A stretch of 64,000 bases of DNA, from NCBI GenBank assembly GCA_015657635.1, contig JACDQM010000037.1:1-64000 (forward strand), in the 5' to 3' direction. The position numbers and the translations under genes are program-made. The notes below the pieces were generated by a model that searched no databases, was not told the origin of the DNA, and was given only the letters and a program-made list of their open reading frames with translations. Below, in pieces: positions 1 through 11,228 of the stretch. Position 1 is the stretch's first letter, and each line of letters starts with the position of its first letter. The stretch is from Roseateles sp. GTDB taxonomy: Bacteria > Pseudomonadota > Gammaproteobacteria > Burkholderiales > Burkholderiaceae_C.

Positions 1-1159
1 CCCAAGGCGCAGCCCAGCATCAGGGGCGCCATGCCCAGCCGCCCGACGAGCCAACCCGCAGCGCTGACGCCCGCCGACTGCCCGAGGAAGAAGCTGGACG
101 CAAAGGCCGACACGGCGGGCCGCGCCGTTCGGGTGCCATCTGCGTGGCGTTCAGCTGCAAGGTGTTGTGCATCATGTAGAAGCCCAGGCCCAGCAGCAGG
201 CACAGGGGCAATGCCCACCACCATGCCGGTGCCAGCGCCAGCAGGGCGAAGGACAGACTCATCAGCGCGCCGCCCCAACGCACCAGACGCACCTCGCCCA
301 GCCGCCGCGACAGCGAGCCGGAGGCCACGGCAAAGGCAAAGCCGCCAGCGCCGAACAGCATCAGCACCGCGCCGGCGGCTGACAGCGTCAGCTCGAAGCG
401 CTGATGCAGATAGGACGCGACAAACACAAAGGCGCCGTAGAGGAACATGCCCTCGATGAACACGACCAGCAGCACGACACGCGCCCAAGGCAGCGTCAGC
501 ACATGGCTGAAATCGTTCAACATGCCCTGCAGCGCCGAGCCCTGGCTGGGGCGCCGCTGCAAGGCGCGCGCGGGCAGGCGCCGATTCATCGCGAACAAGG
601 CCAGCGCCACCGCCAGGAACAGGCCCGCCAGCAGCGCATAAGGCAGGCGCCAGCTCAGGTGATCGGCCGCGAACCCGCCCAGCGCCACGCCCACCACCAG
701 GCCCAGGATCTGCCCGATCAGAAAGCGCGCCAGCACCGGCTGGCGCTGCTCATAGCTCACCACGTCGCCGATCCAGGCCATCGACAGGGGAATCACTGCC
801 GCCGCCGCGATGCCCGCCAGCAGGCGGGCCAGCCGCAACGCCTCGAAGCCCGGTGCCAGCAGGCACAGCAGAGAAGCCAGCGCGCTGCCGACGCAGGCCC
901 AGGCGATAACGCGGTATTTGCCATAGCGGTCACCGGCCGGCCCGAAGCCCAGCTGCGCCAGTCCATAGGCAATGGCGAAATAGCTCACCACCTGAGCGGC
1001 CTGGCCCAGCGTGACGCCGAAGTCCGCGGCCAGGCTGGGCAGCAGCGCATCATTGACGCGCATCGAGATGCCGCTGCCAAAGGCAGCCAGGGACAGGCAC
1101 AGCAGCGCGCCAGCGGGTAGCACTGCCGAAGCAGGCTGGTCAGGAGTAGGTCCAGGCAT
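1..1159 (-). CDS. MFS transporter, truncated by the window edge and with an apparent frameshift
   Basis: Major facilitator superfamily permease of the DHA1-like type, an inner-membrane drug or metabolite exporter; the substrate is unknown. The N-terminal half has a typical series of hydrophobic helices and the loop motif GPAGDRYGKYRV between helices 2 and 3, the MFS signature position. The protein reads cleanly to MAPERRG (about position 125). It then turns into Pro/Arg/Ser-rich nonsense, while the next frame continues with a convincing transporter C-terminus (VSAFASSFFLGQSAG, then WLVGRLGMAPLML) that stays open to base 1. One missing base between about 118 and 133 explains this. The C-terminus lies outside the window. 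The gene is divergent from lemA. Confidence 0.8.
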
Positions 1160-1320
1160 CGCGGCCGATTGTGCGGGCGATGGCCTTGTGCGACTTGCGC
1201 CCTGGTCCGCGCCTCACCCCAAGGGGGGCCACGGCGAGCGGCGGCAGTGGCTTGAGATGTGGCACAGTGCCCTCATCTCAGGCCCGTGTCCTGTTAGACG
1301 CGCAAGGAGTGCTGCCAGTC

Positions 1321-1950
1321 ATGAATACCGCCATTTCCCGTCGCATCGTGCTCGGCCTTGTCGCCGCCCTGTCGCTGGCCTTGTCGGGCTGCGGCTACAA
1401 CGAGTTCCAGCGCATGGACGAACAGGTCAATGCCAACTGGGCCGAGGTGCTGAGCCAGTACCAGCGGCGCGCCGACCTGATTCCCAACATCGTCAACACC
1501 GTCAAGGGCGAGGCCAACTTCGAGCAGGAAACCCTGACCAAGGTGGTGGAAGCCCGCGCCAAGGCCACCAGCATCCAGGTCACACCCGAGCTGGCCAACA
1601 ACCCTGAGGCGCTGAAGAAATGGCAGTCGGCCCAGGGCGAGCTGTCCAGCGCGCTGTCGCGCCTGCTGATGGTGACCGAGAACTATCCCAACCTGAAGGC
1701 CAACCAGGGCTTCCAGGATCTGCGCGTGCAGCTCGAAGGCACGGAGAACCGCATCACCGTGGCCCGCAACCGCTACATCAAGTCGGTGGCCGAGTACAAC
1801 ACCCACACCCGCAGCTTCCCGACCAATCTGACGGCCATGGTGTTCGGCTATCAGGTGAAGCCCAACTTCCAGGTCGACAACGAGGCCGCCATCAAGACGG
1901 CCCCGACAGTCAGCTTCGACAAGCCGGCTGCGCCTGCGGCCTCGAAGTAA
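1321..1950 (+). CDS. lemA: LemA family lipoprotein
   Basis: LemA-family protein of 209 aa, predicted to be a membrane-anchored helical-bundle protein; its molecular function is not firmly known. An upstream in-frame start at 1171 exists, but I chose the ATG at 1321. It is preceded by AAGGAG at 1304-1309 and opens directly into a signal peptide ending in a lipobox (LALSGC, Cys24). The LemA core follows, including NANWAEVLSQYQRRADLIPN and NRYIKSVAEYN. It is the first gene of a plus-strand trio with two TPM-domain proteins, a pairing that is common in proteobacteria and suggests a shared envelope role. Confidence 0.93.
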   Translation: MNTAISRRIVLGLVAALSLALSGCGYNEFQRMDEQVNANWAEVLSQYQRRADLIPNIVNTVKGEANFEQETLTKVVEARAKATSIQVTPELANNPEALKKWQSAQGELSSALSRLLMVTENYPNLKANQGFQDLRVQLEGTENRITVARNRYIKSVAEYNTHTRSFPTNLTAMVFGYQVKPNFQVDNEAAIKTAPTVSFDKPAAPAASK

Positions 1951-1962
1951 ACAGCAGACCGT

Positions 1963-2865
1963 ATGCGCCTGCTGCTGACGCTGTGGCTGTGCGTCTGGCA
2001 ACTGCTGGTGCCGGCACAGGCACAGGATGTGCTGCCCGTGCCGGTGCTGACGGCGCGCCTGATCGACCAGACCGGCACGCTGGATGCGCTGCAACGCTCG
2101 GCGCTGGAAGGCAAGCTTGAAGCCTTCGAGCGCGAGGCCGGGCCGCAGATCGTCATCCTGATGCTGCCGAGCACCGCGCCGGAAGACATCACTTCTTACG
2201 CGCAGCGTGTGGCTGACAGCTGGAAGATCGGCCGTCGCGAGGTGGGCGATGGGCTGCTGATCGTGGTGGCCAAGAACGACCGCAAGGTTCGCATCGAGGT
2301 GGCCAAGGCGCTGGAAGGCGCCATCCCCGATCTCGCTGCACGCCAGATCATCCAGAACGCGATCTCGCCAGCCTTCAAGGCCGGTGACTATGCCGGCGGA
2401 CTGAACCAGGCGGTGGACCAGCTGCAGGCCCGCATCCGCGGCGAAGCGCTGCCGGCGCCCAGCAAACGCACACAGCAGGTGCGCGATAGCGGATTCGACT
2501 TCGAGGAGTTGGCCGGGCTGTTCTTCATCGGCGTGCCGGTGCTCGGCGCGATCCTGACCGGCATCTTCGGGCGCAAGCTCGGCAGCGTGGCCACCGGCGG
2601 CGCGGCGGGCGCGATCGGCTGGTTCTTCAGCGCCAGCGCGCTGATCGCCGGGCTGGCGGCCGTTGCGGCGCTGGTGCTGGTGGGCATCATGGGCGTCGGC
2701 GCGAGCAGGCGCGGCAGCCGCATCGGCTCGGGCCATCATGGCGGCCCGGTGATCTGGGGCGGCGGCGGCGGCGGTGGCAGCTGGGGCGGCGGTGATGGTG
2801 GCGGCGGCTTCTCGTCCGGCGGCGGTGGCGATTTTGGAGGCGGTGGCGCCTCGGGAGACTGGTGA
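1963..2865 (+). CDS. TPM-domain (YgcG-like) membrane protein with glycine-rich tail
   Basis: Protein of 300 aa with an N-terminal signal peptide (cleavage likely after AQA), a TPM domain at about residues 30-155 (motifs IDQTGTLDA, QIVILMLPST, GDGLLIVVAKNDRKVRIEV), two hydrophobic segments at about 180-245, and a C-terminal tail of almost only Gly, Ser, Asp and Trp. TPM domains sit outside the cytoplasm. Plant TPM proteins have been linked to phosphatase activity and photosystem II repair, but the bacterial function is uncertain. It starts 12 bases after the lemA stop and overlaps the next gene, so the three genes are probably one operon. Confidence 0.9.
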   Translation: MRLLLTLWLCVWQLLVPAQAQDVLPVPVLTARLIDQTGTLDALQRSALEGKLEAFEREAGPQIVILMLPSTAPEDITSYAQRVADSWKIGRREVGDGLLIVVAKNDRKVRIEVAKALEGAIPDLAARQIIQNAISPAFKAGDYAGGLNQAVDQLQARIRGEALPAPSKRTQQVRDSGFDFEELAGLFFIGVPVLGAILTGIFGRKLGSVATGGAAGAIGWFFSASALIAGLAAVAALVLVGIMGVGASRRGSRIGSGHHGGPVIWGGGGGGGSWGGGDGGGGFSSGGGGDFGGGGASGDW

Positions 2866-3374
2866 TGATGCAGCGCTGGAAACGACTGCTCAAGCACCGC
2901 TGGACCGACGAGCGTGATCTGCGCCGCGCGCTGCCCGCAGCCGCGGTGCAGCGCCTCGAAACCCAGGTGCGCGCCAGCGAGAGCAGGCATGCCGGCGAGA
3001 TCTGCGTCTGCGTGGAGGCCGGCTTGCCGCTGTCCTATCTGTGGAAGCAGCTGCGCGCGCGCGACCGTGCGGTGACGCTGTTCGGCAAGCTGCGCGTCTG
3101 GGATACCGAAGCCAACAACGGCGTGCTGATCTATCTGCTGCTGGCCGAGCATTCGATCGAGATCGTTGCCGACCGCGGCTTGAATGCGCTGGTCAGCCCG
3201 GCGCACTGGCTGACCATCATCGAAGGGCTGCGAGCCGCGCTGCGCGCCGGTGAGTTCGAACAAGGCCTTGCACGCGCAGTGGCCGAGGTCGATGAGCTGC
3301 TGCAACAGCACTTCCCGCTGGCGGCTGGCGCGACCAACCCGAACGAACTGCCGGACGCGGTGATCCTGCTCTGA
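2862..3374 (+). CDS. TPM-domain protein, second copy, short
   Basis: Protein of 170 aa with a TPM-like domain covering most of its length (AGEICVCVEAG, NNGVLIYLLLAEHSIEIVADRG, then a helical C-terminal part). Unlike the preceding protein it has no obvious signal peptide or transmembrane segment, so it may act at the cytoplasmic face or lack export. Its start codon overlaps the upstream stop by four bases, which points to translational coupling. Together the genes form the lemA-TPM-TPM arrangement seen in many beta- and gammaproteobacteria. The exact activity is unknown. Confidence 0.85.
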   Translation: MMMQRWKRLLKHRWTDERDLRRALPAAAVQRLETQVRASESRHAGEICVCVEAGLPLSYLWKQLRARDRAVTLFGKLRVWDTEANNGVLIYLLLAEHSIEIVADRGLNALVSPAHWLTIIEGLRAALRAGEFEQGLARAVAEVDELLQQHFPLAAGATNPNELPDAVILL

Positions 3375-3405
3375 CGCCTGCGCCGCGGCCCGGCCGCTTG
3401 GCGTG

Positions 3406-4263
3406 CTACAGGCTCTGGATGGGCTTGAGCTTGCCGCTGAATTTCTCAAGCAGCGGCTTGTGCGCAAGCGGCGGAAACTTGATCCGCGCCTGCGGCACCC
3501 TGACGTCCGGCAGATGATCCAGCAGATGGCGGATCAGCGTGAGTCGCCCGCGCCGTTGATCGTTGAAGTCCACCAGAGTCCACGGCGCATGCCGGGTGTG
3601 CGTGGCCTTGAGCATGCGCTCGCGCGCCTCGCCGTACTGCTTGTACAGGCGTCGCGCATCCAGATCGATCGGTGACAGCTTCCAGCGCTTGAGCGGGTCG
3701 GCCAGACGCTCGGTGAAGCGCTGCTCCTGCTGCGCCTGGTCGACGGTGAGCCAGTACTTGAACAGCAGGATGCCATCATCCACCAGCAGCTTCTCGAACA
3801 CCGGCGCCTGCTTCAGAAAGCTTGCCGTCTGCGCGGGGCTGCAAAAGCCCATCACTGCTTCGACGCCGGCGCGGTTGTACCAGCTGCGGTCGAACAGCGC
3901 GATCTCGCCCGCGCTCGGCAGATGCGCCACATAGCGCTGGAAGTACCACTGGCTGCGCTCAGGCTCGGTCGGCTTGCCCAGCGCGACGGTATGACATTGG
4001 CGCGGATTGAGCGTCTCGGACAGGGCCGAGATGACGCCGCCTTTGCCGGCGGTGTCGCGCCCCTCGATCAGCACCACCAGGCGCAAGCCCGTGGCCTGCA
4101 GCCATTGCGCCGCGGTGCTCAGCTCCAGTTGCAGCGGCGCCAGACGTTCCAGGTATTCGCTCTTGCCGAGCTTGCCGTTGCCGTTGCCGTTGCTGTTGCT
4201 GTTGCCGTTGCTACCGCTCTTGCTCTTGCTCGTCTTGCCGGTCTTGGGCGTCTTCATGGCCAT
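3406..4263 (-). CDS. ppk2: polyphosphate kinase 2
   Basis: PPK2-family kinase of 285 aa, which transfers phosphate between inorganic polyphosphate and nucleotides in the cytoplasm. The Walker A motif EGRDTAGKGG is at residues 67-76, and the Walker B/lid segment FDRSWYNRAGVE starts at about 124. The one-domain length fits class I PPK2, although nucleotide preference (ADP versus AMP) cannot be read from sequence alone. Residues 11-35 are an odd low-complexity Ser/Asn/Gly/Lys stretch encoded by hexanucleotide repeats. The gene is convergent with the TPM genes and lies downstream of the mutarotase on the same strand. Confidence 0.93.
   Translation of the reverse strand: MAMKTPKTGKTSKSKSGSNGNSNSNGNGNGKLGKSEYLERLAPLQLELSTAAQWLQATGLRLVVLIEGRDTAGKGGVISALSETLNPRQCHTVALGKPTEPERSQWYFQRYVAHLPSAGEIALFDRSWYNRAGVEAVMGFCSPAQTASFLKQAPVFEKLLVDDGILLFKYWLTVDQAQQEQRFTERLADPLKRWKLSPIDLDARRLYKQYGEARERMLKATHTRHAPWTLVDFNDQRRGRLTLIRHLLDHLPDVRVPQARIKFPPLAHKPLLEKFSGKLKPIQSL
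4172..4213. repeat. hexanucleotide repeat inside ppk2
   Basis: Seven imperfect tandem copies of TTGCCG/TTGCTG (plus-strand sense) encode the Asn/Gly/Ser run near the PPK2 N-terminus. Copy-number change would add or remove two residues without shifting the frame. Confidence 0.8.
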
Positions 4264-4307
4264 GACTGCTCATTGGTGGAGGAGCTGCCAGCTTAGCCCA
4301 ACAAAGC

Positions 4308-5180
4308 TCAGAGCAGCGTCAGGCTTTGCATCCCTATCCAGGACTGCCCCGGCTCCAACTGCAGCGGATGCTCGACCGCTGCCGCCTCGACGCACAGCAT
4401 CTGGCGATAGCCGTCCGGCGGCATGTCGGCCAGCGCGGCGCACTTGGTGGCACCGGGGTTCCACACCACGGCGTCCTCGAAGCCCTGCTGACGGATCAGC
4501 AGCTCGCGGGTCTTGCCGTCGTCGCCCTGCTCGCGCAGGGTCAGGTCTTGCTTGATCTGGTGATAGATGCGGTCCAGGTCCTCGGCGCCCGGGCTGCCGG
4601 GCAGCAGCATGTCGCTGCGCTGCTGTCGTTCGACCTGGTCGGCCGAGTCCCAGTAATGCAGTCCGCCCAGCCCGAGCAGACTGGCGTCGGCCAAGTCTTG
4701 AACACGCAGATAGCTGTGCAGCGCCGCGGTAAAGCTCAAGGCCTGCTCGCCCTTGTTCTCGCAGGCCAGTTCGATCTCCAGGCTGCGCGCGGTCAGTCGA
4801 ACGCTCAACTCCGCCTCGAAGGCGTGCGGCCAGATCAGCCGCGTGCCGGCATCGTCGCTCAGGCGCAGCACGGCCAGGGCATCGTCCTCGCCCTGCTCCG
4901 CCATCACCAGTTGCCAGGGACGGGTCCGCGCAAACCCATGCTTGGGCAGCGGGCCGCGTTCAGCGAATTGGGGAAAGCACACGGGAATGCCGCCACGCAC
5001 AGCCTGGCCCGAAGCGTAGGCGCTGCGCGGTGAGACATACAGCTGCTCGTCAGCGCCAGCCGGCACCCAGGACAGCAAATGGCCGCCGTGCAGCAGCAGG
5101 GTTGCGCTGGCGCCATCGGGCGAGCGCAGTTCGAGGGCATCCATGCCCTGGTGGCGGGAGATTGCGATCGGTGTCGGCAT
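4308..5180 (-). CDS. D-hexose-6-phosphate mutarotase (YeaD-like)
   Basis: Aldose-1-epimerase superfamily protein of 290 aa. The family interconverts alpha and beta anomers of hexose 6-phosphates in the cytoplasm. Visible signature segments are GGIPVCFPQFAERGPLPKHG with the following ART, the histidine-containing AALHSYLRV, and the C-terminal VEAAAV with the candidate catalytic glutamate. An upstream in-frame Met (5207) adds nine residues. The ATG at 5180 is preferred because MPTPIAISRHQG matches the usual domain start. It lies just beyond the terminator of the ATP synthase operon and upstream of ppk2. Confidence 0.88.
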   Translation of the reverse strand: MPTPIAISRHQGMDALELRSPDGASATLLLHGGHLLSWVPAGADEQLYVSPRSAYASGQAVRGGIPVCFPQFAERGPLPKHGFARTRPWQLVMAEQGEDDALAVLRLSDDAGTRLIWPHAFEAELSVRLTARSLEIELACENKGEQALSFTAALHSYLRVQDLADASLLGLGGLHYWDSADQVERQQRSDMLLPGSPGAEDLDRIYHQIKQDLTLREQGDDGKTRELLIRQQGFEDAVVWNPGATKCAALADMPPDGYRQMLCVEAAAVEHPLQLEPGQSWIGMQSLTLL

Positions 5181-5197
5181 GGCTCTCAGGCGGGGTG

Positions 5198-5235
5198 CAA
5201 AAGACAACGCCCGCCGGACTCGCGTCGGCGGGCGT
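5198..5235 (-). terminator. intrinsic terminator of the atp operon
   Basis: A perfect 10-bp stem (5207-5216 with 5226-5235, loop of 9) is followed on the minus strand by a TGTCTTTT tract. It lies about 60 bp past the atpC stop codon and in the right orientation to end the ATP synthase transcript. Confidence 0.75.
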
Positions 5236-5293
5236 CTGGAATGATACGCAAGGCAACCCGTCGGCTGCCCAGCTCATCCTCGGATGGTGATGA

Positions 5294-5707
5294 TTACTTC
5301 TTGCGGAACTTGCGCAGCGCGGCGATCTGGGCCGCCATGGCTGCGAACTCGCTCTGCGCCTTGGCAAAGTCGATGTCGCTCTTGGCGTTCTTCATCGCTT
5401 CTTCAGCCAGCTTCTTGGCTTCGGAGGCCTTGGCTTCGTCCAGGTCCTTGCCGCGGATGGCGGTGTCGGCCAGCACGGTCACCGTGCCCGGCTGCACTTC
5501 GAGAATGCCGCCGGCGACGAAGACGAACTCTTCGCCACCGTCAGCGCGCTCGATACGCACCGCGCCCGGCTTGATGCGGGTGATCAGCGGTGTGTGCTGG
5601 GGCAGGATGCCCAGCTCACCGCCCTCACCCGGCAGCGCGACGAACTTGGCCTCGCCGGAGAAGATCTGCTCTTCGGCGGACACCACATCAACGTGGATAG
5701 TTGCCAT
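5294..5707 (-). CDS. atpC: ATP synthase F1 subunit epsilon
   Basis: Epsilon subunit (137 aa) of the F1 sector. It belongs to the central stalk and inhibits ATP hydrolysis through its C-terminal helices. The N-terminal beta-sandwich begins [20 protein letters not shown] and carries the conserved [14 protein letters not shown] segment. The C-terminal part is a charged Ala/Lys-rich two-helix region ending LRKFRKK. It is the last gene of the operon, 129 bp downstream of atpD and followed by a strong terminator. Confidence 0.97.
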   Translation of the reverse strand: MATIHVDVVSAEEQIFSGEAKFVALPGEGGELGILPQHTPLITRIKPGAVRIERADGGEEFVFVAGGILEVQPGTVTVLADTAIRGKDLDEAKASEAKKLAEEAMKNAKSDIDFAKAQSEFAAMAAQIAALRKFRKK

Positions 5708-5836
5708 TTCAATCGTCCTTAGCGTGTAGAAGAAAACTCAGTAAGCAAGCAGTCGGGTCTCAGGCTAGGCGCCGGGCACAGCCGGACTTCCTGTCCGGCG
5801 CGCTCGGCAACGACGCATGAGCCCCGAATGCGCCGC

Positions 5837-7261
<1,425 letters not shown>

Positions 7262-7303
7262 TCAATTCCAAAAACTTTAAGCGTTCGCTTGAGCGTCGGT
7301 CGA

Positions 7304-8176
7304 TCAGCCCACGGCGGCCGCGCCACTGACGATTTCAGACAGTTCCTTGGTGATCGCGGCCTGGCGGGTCTTGTTGTAGACCAGCTTCAGCTCACCGATC
7401 AGGGTGCCTGCGTTGTCAGTAGCAGCCTTCATGGCCACCATGCGTGCCGACTGCTCGGACGCCATGTTTTCGGCCACAGCCTGATAGACCAGGGCCTCGC
7501 TGTAGCGCACCAGCAGCTCGTCGATGACGGTTGCAGCATCGGGCTCGTAGATGTAGTCCCACGAGTGCGCGCCGCCGTCCGTCTTCATGCCTTCGGTCGT
7601 CAGCGGCAACAGCTGCTGAACCACCGGCTCCTGCTTCATCGTGTTGATGAAACGGGTGTAGCAGAGGTAGACCGCCGAGAGCTTGCCTTCTGCGTACGCG
7701 TCGAGCAGCACCTTCACCGGGCCGATCATCTTTTCGATGTGCGGCTGGTCACCCAGATGGGTCACGTGAGCCACGACCTTGGCGCCGATGCGGTTCATGA
7801 AGCTGAAGCCCTTGTTGCCGATGGCAACCACTTCAGCCTTCTGGCCCGCGGTCTCCAGCTCCTTGAGCTTGCCCGTCGTTGCACGCAGCAGGTTGGTGTT
7901 CAAGCCACCGCAAAGACCCTTGTCAGTCGTCACCACCACGAAGCCCACCTGCTTGGCCTGGTCATTGCTGACCAGGAAGGGGTGCTTGTACTCGGGGTTG
8001 GCCGTCGCGAGATTGGCAGCAATGTTGCCGATCTTCTGTGCGTACGGGCGAGCCGAACGCATCCGCTCCTGCGCCTTGCGCATCTTGGAAGCGGCGACCA
8101 TCTCCATGGCCTTGGTGATCTTCTTGGTGTTCTCGACCGACTTGATCTTGCCGCGAATTTCCTTGCTTGATGCCAT
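7304..8176 (-). CDS. atpG: ATP synthase F1 subunit gamma
   Basis: Gamma subunit (290 aa), the rotor shaft linking the c-ring to the alpha3beta3 head. The N-terminal coiled-coil helix starts [20 protein letters not shown] and continues with the conserved [16 protein letters not shown]. The C-terminal helix contains the hallmark [15 protein letters not shown] and [15 protein letters not shown]. Full length, no irregularities, 54 bp upstream of atpD. Confidence 0.98.
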   Translation of the reverse strand: MASSKEIRGKIKSVENTKKITKAMEMVAASKMRKAQERMRSARPYAQKIGNIAANLATANPEYKHPFLVSNDQAKQVGFVVVTTDKGLCGGLNTNLLRATTGKLKELETAGQKAEVVAIGNKGFSFMNRIGAKVVAHVTHLGDQPHIEKMIGPVKVLLDAYAEGKLSAVYLCYTRFINTMKQEPVVQQLLPLTTEGMKTDGGAHSWDYIYEPDAATVIDELLVRYSEALVYQAVAENMASEQSARMVAMKAATDNAGTLIGELKLVYNKTRQAAITKELSEIVSGAAAVG

Positions 8177-8231
8177 GATTTCTCCTGTTAGGGCCGGGCC
8201 GCGCTTTGAGTCACAGCCCGGTCATGGTTCT

Positions 8232-9783
8232 TCAAGCGAAGGACTTCTTGAACGCGGTGATGGCAGCGTTCAGCTCGGCTTCCGCATCCTTGTCCATGGC
8301 CTTGTCGGCTTCCAGCTTGGCCAGCAGAGCGGCGTGGCTGGTCTTCAGGAATTGGTGCAGGCCGTGCTCGAAAGCCAGGACCTTCTTGACCTCGATGCTG
8401 TCCATGAAGCCCTTGTTCGCTGCGTACAGCGAAGCGCCCATCAGGCTGATCGACTGCGGCGAGTATTGAGCCTGCTTGAGCAGCTCGGTCACGCGGGCAC
8501 CGCGGTCCAGCTGCTTGCGGGTCGACTCGTCCAGGTCGGAAGCGAACTGCGCGAACGCAGCCAGCTCACGGTACTGGGCCAGGTCGGTACGGATGCCGCC
8601 GGACAGGCTCTTGATCAGCTTGGTCTGGGCAGCGCCACCGACTCGCGACACCGAAATACCGGCGTTGATCGCGGGGCGGATACCGGCGTTGAACAGGCTG
8701 GTTTCCAGGAAGATCTGGCCGTCGGTGATCGAGATCACGTTGGTCGGAACGAAGGCGGACACGTCGCCGGCTTGCGTTTCGATGATCGGCAGTGCCGTCA
8801 GCGAACCGGTCTTGCCCTTGACTTCACCCTTGGTGAACGCTTCGACATAGTCGGCGTTCACGCGAGCGGCACGCTCCAGCAGACGGCTGTGGAGATAGAA
8901 CACGTCGCCGGGGAATGCTTCACGGCCCGGGGGACGACGCAGCAGCAGCGAGACCTGGCGATACGCCACGGCCTGCTTGGACAGGTCGTCATAGACGATC
9001 AGCGCGTCTTGGCCGCGGTCGCGGAAGTACTCGCCCATCGTGCAGCCCGAGTAGGCCGACACATACTGCATCGCAGCGGATTCAGACGCCGAAGCGGCCA
9101 CAACGATGGTGTACTCCATCGCGCCGGCTTGCTCCAGAGCGCGCACCACGTTCTTGATCGACGAAGCCTTCTGGCCGATCGCAACGTAGACGCAGGTCAT
9201 GTTCTGACCCTTCTGGTTGATGATGGCGTCGATGGCCACGGCGGTCTTGCCGGTCTGGCGGTCGCCAATGATCAGCTCGCGCTGGCCACGGCCGACGGGC
9301 ACCATCGAGTCGATCGACTTCAGACCGGTCTGCACCGGCTGGTCCACCGACTTACGGGCGATCACGCCAGGAGCGACCTTTTCGATCACGTCCGTCATCT
9401 TGGCGTTGATCGGGCCCTTGCCGTCGATCGGCTGACCCAGGGCGTTGACGACGCGGCCGATCAGCTCAGGACCAACGGGCACTTCCAGAATGCGACCCGT
9501 GCACTTGACGGTGTTGCCTTCGGAGATGTGCTCGTAGGCACCCAAGATCACGGCGCCGACGGAGTCGCGCTCGAGGTTCAGAGCCAGGCCGTAGGACGGC
9601 TGGCCGCTGGCGTCAGCCGGGAACTCCAGCATTTCGCCTTGCATCACATCGGACAGGCCGTGGACGCGGACGATGCCGTCGGAAACGGACACCACGGTGC
9701 CCTGGTTGCGGACGTCTCGATGCGCCAAGACCCTCGATGCGGCTCTTGATCAGTTCGGAAATTTCAGCAGGATTCAGTTGCAT
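8232..9783 (-). CDS. atpA: ATP synthase F1 subunit alpha, with an apparent frameshift near codon 25
   Basis: Alpha subunit of F1, about 516 aa once repaired. It contains the P-loop [10 protein letters not shown], the [12 protein letters not shown] block and the C-terminal helical domain. The intact frame opens only at 9728, but the true N-terminus ([20 protein letters not shown]) is read from the ATG at 9783 in another frame. The two join at about 9715-9725 by removing one base or adding two, giving the family-typical [19 protein letters not shown]. Because this subunit is essential and everything else is conserved, an assembly or sequencing error is much more likely than a real mutation. Confidence 0.95.
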
Positions 9784-9868
9784 TGCTTGCTCCCATCTGG
9801 TCGGGCGTCTGTTGCCAGAGCGCGGGTGACACAGGGATGAATCGGAATAGGTGTCTTCGCGCTAGCGT

Positions 9869-10402
9869 TCAGGCTGCGAGTGCCACTTTCATGCGCTCCA
9901 GGCGGGCCTTGATCGAGGTGTCGAGCACCTCGTCACCGACCACAACCCGGATGCCGCCAATCAGTGAAGGCTCCAGCGAGACTTGGGGCAAGAGCTTGCG
10001 ACCGAAGCGCTTCTCCAGCGAACCCATCACTTCGGCCAGCTGGGCGGGCTCGATGGGATAGGCGCTGTAGATTTGCGCGTCAGCCACGCCATCCGCCGCA
10101 TTGGCCAGGACATGGAACTGCCCGACCACCGCCGGCAGCGCGTCCAGGCGCGAGTTCTCAATCACCGCGTGCAGAAAGTTCTGCAACTCCGGGGCCAGGG
10201 TCTGCTTGGCCGCTGCCGTCATCACGGCAAAGACCTGTTCGACGCTGACCTTGGGGTTGTCGGCGAATTGACGCAGATCGGCATCCTGTGCGACCTGGGC
10301 CAGCGCATCAAGCGCCTGGGCCCACGCCTTCACATCGTGCTTCTTCGCGACCTGATAGAGCGCTTCAGCGTAGGGGCGGGCAATGGTTGCGAGCTCAGCC
10401 AT
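9869..10402 (-). CDS. atpH: ATP synthase F1 subunit delta
   Basis: Delta subunit (177 aa), part of the peripheral stalk that ties F1 to the b subunits. It starts MAELATIARPYAEALYQVA, the usual delta N-terminal helix. It ends with the GGIRVVVGDEVLDTSIKARL segment typical of the family's C-terminal domain. It lies two bases downstream of atpF, so the two are probably translationally coupled. Confidence 0.97.
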   Translation of the reverse strand: MAELATIARPYAEALYQVAKKHDVKAWAQALDALAQVAQDADLRQFADNPKVSVEQVFAVMTAAAKQTLAPELQNFLHAVIENSRLDALPAVVGQFHVLANAADGVADAQIYSAYPIEPAQLAEVMGSLEKRFGRKLLPQVSLEPSLIGGIRVVVGDEVLDTSIKARLERMKVALAA

Positions 10403-10404
10403 GA

Positions 10405-10875
10405 TTACAGCTCCGTCTTCAGACGGCCCAGCAACTCGGCATGCACGCTGGCATTGACCTCGCGCTGCAGGATTTGCTCGGCGCCCTTGACGGCCAGTGC
10501 TGCAACCTGCTCGCGCAGGGCTTCACGGGCACGCGTGGCTTGCTGCTCGGCCTCGGCCTTGGCAGCAGTCACGATCTTGGCGCCTTCGTCCTCGGCACGC
10601 TTCTTCGCCTCGTCCACGATGGCAGCGGCGCGCTTTTCAGCGTCAGCCAACAGCTTGGTGGTTTCGTTGCGCGTCTGTGCCAGCTGCTCGTCGACCTTCT
10701 TGTTGGCGGTCGCCAGCTCAGCCTTTGCCTTGTCCGCAGCGGCCAGGCCGTCACGGATCTTCTCGGCACGCTCATCCAGCGCCTTGGTGATCGGCGGCCA
10801 GACGAAACGCATCGTGAACCACACCAGGATCGCGAAAACGATCGCCTGGATGAACAGTGTTGCGTTGATATTCAC
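10405..10875 (-). CDS. atpF: ATP synthase Fo subunit b
   Basis: Subunit b, 156 aa, the membrane-anchored peripheral stalk. One N-terminal transmembrane helix ([20 protein letters not shown], with the following TMRFVWPP) is followed by a long charged coiled coil of Ala/Lys/Glu-rich heptads that binds delta. Length matches the bacterial b subunit. The order atpE-atpF-atpH is standard. Confidence 0.97.
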   Translation of the reverse strand: MNINATLFIQAIVFAILVWFTMRFVWPPITKALDERAEKIRDGLAAADKAKAELATANKKVDEQLAQTRNETTKLLADAEKRAAAIVDEAKKRAEDEGAKIVTAAKAEAEQQATRAREALREQVAALAVKGAEQILQREVNASVHAELLGRLKTEL

Positions 10876-10911
10876 GGCTTGATCCTTTCGGTCGTGAAAG
10901 GGAAGCGGTGA

Positions 10912-11220
<309 letters not shown>

Positions 11221-11228
11221 TTATCGAA

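Noticed and set aside
8232-9783. atpA as a pseudogene or with a new start at 9728
   Set aside because: The canonical N-terminus is present in the adjacent frame immediately upstream, and the gene is essential. A sequence error explains it better.
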